DNA from: CAZKTS01 sp964555735 | GTDB lineage: Bacteria; Actinomycetota; Acidimicrobiia; IMCC26256; PALSA-555 | Length of the DNA: 5,510 bases | Direction of reading: 5' to 3' | Assembly: GCA_964555735.1 (NCBI GenBank) | Contig: CAZKTS010000185.1 | Location: 1-5,510 of the forward strand | Shown: piece by piece, positions 4,612-5,510 of the stretch | Numbering within the stretch: the first letter of the stretch is position 1 | Layout: each line of letters opens with the position of its first letter | Made by a program: the position numbers and the translations under genes | Notes under the pieces: model-generated | Database searches by the model: none | What the model was told of the DNA's origin: nothing | What the model saw: the letters and a program-made list of their open reading frames with translations, nothing else

Positions 4612-5510
4612 ATGGCTGGCAAGAACGACCTGATGGAGCGCATCGTCAACCTGTGCAAGCGGCGCGGGTTCGTGTTCCCCTCGAGCGAGATCTACGGCGG
4701 GTTCCGGTCCACCTGGGACTACGGCCCCCTCGGCGTCCTGCTCAAGCGCAACGTCAAGGACGCCTGGTGGCGCTCGATGGTGCAGCTCCGCGACGACATC
4801 GTGGGCCTGGACGCGGCCATCCTCATGGCCCCGCAGGTGTGGGAGGCGAGCGGCCACCTCGCGACCTTCACCGACCCGCTGGTCGACTGCCGGAGCTGCA
4901 AGGAGCGGTTCCGCGCCGACCACCTCCCCGCGTCGGGTGCCTGCCCCAACTGCGGCGCCAAGGACTCCTTCACCGAGGCGCGGCACTTCAACCTCATGTT
5001 CAAGACCTACGTCGGTCCCGTGGAGGACGACGCCTCGGTGGCCTACCTGCGTCCGGAGACCGCGCAGGGCATCTTCGTCAACTTCGCCAACGTCCAGACC
5101 ACCACGCGCAAGAAGCCGCCTTTCGGCGTCGCCCAGATCGGCAAGTCCTTCCGCAACGAGATCACGCCCGGCAACTTCATCTTCCGCACCCGTGAGTTCG
5201 AACAGATGGAGATGGAGTTCTTCGTGCCGCCCGAGGACGGCGAGCGCTGGTACGAGTACTGGTGCCAGGAGCGCTACCGCTGGTTCCTGGACCTCGGCGT
5301 GCCCGAGGCGAAGCTCCGGCTCCGCCCGCACGACCCGGAGGAGCTCTCCCACTACTCGGCCGGCACGTCCGACGTGGAGTTCGAGTACCCGTGGGGCTGG
5401 GGCGAGCTCGAGGGCGTCGCCAACCGCACCGACTTCGACCTGAAGGCCCACGCCGAGAAGTCGGGGCAGGACCTCTCGTTCTTCGACCAGGAGCACGACC
5501 GCCGCTACGT
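4612..5510 (+). CDS. glyS: Glycyl-tRNA synthetase (alpha2 type), 3' end outside the window
   Basis: Class II aminoacyl-tRNA synthetase that charges tRNA-Gly with glycine in the cytoplasm; the single-chain homodimeric form, not the separate alpha and beta subunits. 299 codons are visible and the frame is open to the window edge. The N-terminal catalytic start is typical (KRRGFVFPSSEIYGG, residues 16-30; WDYGPLG, 35-41). A zinc-ribbon insertion has Cys93, Cys96, Cys111 and Cys114. The substrate-site segment RPETAQGIFVNF is at 147-158. Class II motif 2 (GKSFRNEITPG at 177-187, then FRTREFEQMEMEFF at 191-204) is complete. Family members run to about 450-500 residues, so motif 3 and the anticodon-binding domain are missing here because of the window, not damage. 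The ATG at 4612 matches the usual N terminus; no Shine-Dalgarno precedes it. It lies 38 bp after recO. Confidence 0.96.
   Translation, partial: MAGKNDLMERIVNLCKRRGFVFPSSEIYGGFRSTWDYGPLGVLLKRNVKDAWWRSMVQLRDDIVGLDAAILMAPQVWEASGHLATFTDPLVDCRSCKERFRADHLPASGACPNCGAKDSFTEARHFNLMFKTYVGPVEDDASVAYLRPETAQGIFVNFANVQTTTRKKPPFGVAQIGKSFRNEITPGNFIFRTREFEQMEMEFFVPPEDGERWYEYWCQERYRWFLDLGVPEAKLRLRPHDPEELSHYSAGTSDVEFEYPWGWGELEGVANRTDFDLKAHAEKSGQDLSFFDQEHDRRY

Noticed and set aside
4570..5496. 308-codon minus-strand open frame opposite glyS
   Set aside because: It is the shadow of an unmistakable glycyl-tRNA synthetase; its Val/Leu/Glu/Arg-rich translation is the usual antisense composition.

Overview
The window is GC-rich (roughly 70% by eye), tightly packed, and uses many GTG starts with strong G/C at third codon positions. 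The neighbourhood uppS, recO and glyS is recognisable: Mycobacterium tuberculosis carries recO, uppS and glyS within a few genes of one another. Together these point to an actinobacterium. A lineage such as Acidimicrobiia, in which membrane-tethered cupredoxins are common, is plausible but only an inference.

Layout. Positions 1-976 (+) hold two tandem type-1 copper (cupredoxin) genes. The first is cut by the window start and is anchored by transmembrane helices; the second is a lipoprotein. A diacylglycerol-kinase-family lipid kinase (969-1880, minus strand) converges on them with an 8-bp overlap of coding ends. Two perfect hairpins flank that overlap, one on each side, and could end transcription in each direction. 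From a 36-bp divergent intergenic gap the plus strand then carries uppS (isoprenyl diphosphate synthase, 1917-2681), an unassigned aminoglycoside/choline-kinase-fold phosphotransferase (2688-3692), recO (3848-4573) and the first 299 codons of glycyl-tRNA synthetase (4612 to the window end).

The genes fall into three functional groups: extracytoplasmic copper electron carriers, membrane lipid and cell-wall carrier-lipid metabolism (lipid kinase and UppS), and housekeeping repair and translation (RecO, GlyRS). uppS and the phosphotransferase look like one operon, because a GAGGAG Shine-Dalgarno lies in the last codons of uppS. The other transcription units share a pattern: an actinobacterial TANNNT -10 element lies 6-10 nt before the start codon with no Shine-Dalgarno, as expected for leaderless or nearly leaderless mRNAs. 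This holds for the lipid kinase, uppS, glyS and a possible 44-codon leader ORF whose stop overlaps the recO start as GTGA.

No RNA gene, mobile element, CRISPR array or long repeat was seen. The most interesting signals are regulatory: the symmetric divergent leaderless promoters, the possible recO leader peptide, and the paired convergent hairpins. Nothing here is clearly an undescribed multi-gene system.
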